Source: Phycisphaerales bacterium (GTDB lineage: Bacteria > Planctomycetota > Phycisphaerae > Tepidisphaerales > Tepidisphaeraceae). Taken from it: a stretch of 5,569 bases of DNA. The notes beneath the pieces were generated by a model that was not told the DNA's origin, did not search any database, and saw only the letters and a program-made list of their open reading frames with translations. The stretch lies in assembly GCA_003153655.1 (NCBI GenBank), contig PMAK01000209.1, positions 1 through 5,569 on the forward strand, given 5' to 3'. This document shows, piece by piece, positions 5,286-5,569 of the stretch; the first letter of the stretch is position 1; every line of letters begins with the position of its first letter. A program made the translations under genes and the position numbers.

Positions 5286-5569
5286 GCGAGAGCCGATCAG
5301 CCGTTAACACATTCGCGGAACTGATGAACATCAGCGAAGGACGCGACGTGGCTTAATTGCTTCCTCTGCGGATGCATTCCATCTGAATTACTGCATTCTT
5401 ACGTGAGCGATGCGCAGACTGCACCTCTTTAGGGTATCAATATGATCGTTGCCGATCATCTGTCTCGATCGCCGTTGTGGCGCGATGCGTTCGGTCGGTC
5501 AAACAGGGACCGCTCCGTGAATCACGGGCAATTAGAAGAATTGTGACCGCTTGCCATTGATCCCGGGCT
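5286..5569. other. Right-end region with no recognised gene
   Basis: This stretch looks more AT-rich than the rest of the window and has no ORF resembling a known family on either strand. Two very short plus-strand frames exist. The first is a 24-residue frame at 5282-5356 whose ATG overlaps the DUF3303-like stop as ATGA. The second is a 34-residue frame at 5442-5546 with AGGG seven bases before its ATG. Neither has a recognisable sequence, and both could be chance. There is also a short palindrome-like element, CTGATG-AA-CATCAG (5321-5334). No terminator with a T run was found. Confidence 0.5.
5442..5459. repeat. Short hairpin, 7-bp perfect arms, 4-base loop
   Basis: ATGATCG (5442-5448) and CGATCAT (5453-5459) pair perfectly around TTGC. 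There is no T run on either side, so terminator function is not supported. The left arm contains the ATG of the 34-residue frame, so a stem in RNA would occlude that start. It could also be a dyad operator. Confidence 0.4.

Noticed and set aside
4779..5413. 11-base inverted match GCATCGCTCAC (4779-4789) / GTGAGCGATGC (5403-5413) flanking the AP2 and DUF3303-like genes
   Set aside because: The match ends abruptly on both sides, has no target duplication next to it, and is short enough to be chance, so it is not taken as terminal repeats of an element.
1..5569. CRISPR arrays, tRNA or rRNA genes
   Set aside because: No regularly spaced direct repeats and no recognisable tRNA or rRNA sequence were seen on either strand.

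Overview
The window looks like chromosomal DNA of a planctomycete, most likely of the Phycisphaerae type. Three things point there: an ECF sigma factor of the planctomycete/verrucomicrobial kind with a fused membrane anchor and export-side domains, Thr/Gln/Pro/Ala-rich linkers of the 'PATQPA' sort, and an AP2-type DNA-binding-domain fragment. The taxonomic call is inferred from protein style, not from a marker gene.

Layout. From the left edge to 2126 (minus strand) runs one uninterrupted frame, checked codon by codon, of at least 708 codons. It has sigma regions 2 and 4 at the N-terminus, one membrane helix near residues 237-258, and a long export-side part with five recurring beta-sandwich-like motifs. 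Its C-terminus lies beyond the window. A 260-bp divergent control region (2127-2386) separates it from a 666-residue polytopic membrane protein (2387-4387, plus). That protein has the sequence hallmarks of GT-C glycosyltransferases and starts at a TTG behind a strong ribosome binding site.

The right third is a patchwork. It holds an IS66-type small transposase accessory ORF (4345-4635, minus) whose 3' end runs into the glycosyltransferase gene, two adjacent perfect hairpins (4722-4786), an AP2-domain C-terminal fragment (4775-4969, plus), and a small DUF3303-like gene (5008-5285, plus). The DUF3303-like gene is out of frame at a run of eight C. It has a plausible promoter so close to its ATG that the mRNA may be leaderless. 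The last 284 bases hold no gene I can name, only two very short ORFs and a small hairpin.

How the genes may work together. The sigma factor and the glycosyltransferase are divergent and share one intergenic region, so co-regulation of an envelope function is possible but unproven. The right third looks like a site of past insertions and decay, not a functional operon. The most interesting object is the single-polypeptide sigma factor, membrane anchor and sensor-like ectodomain.
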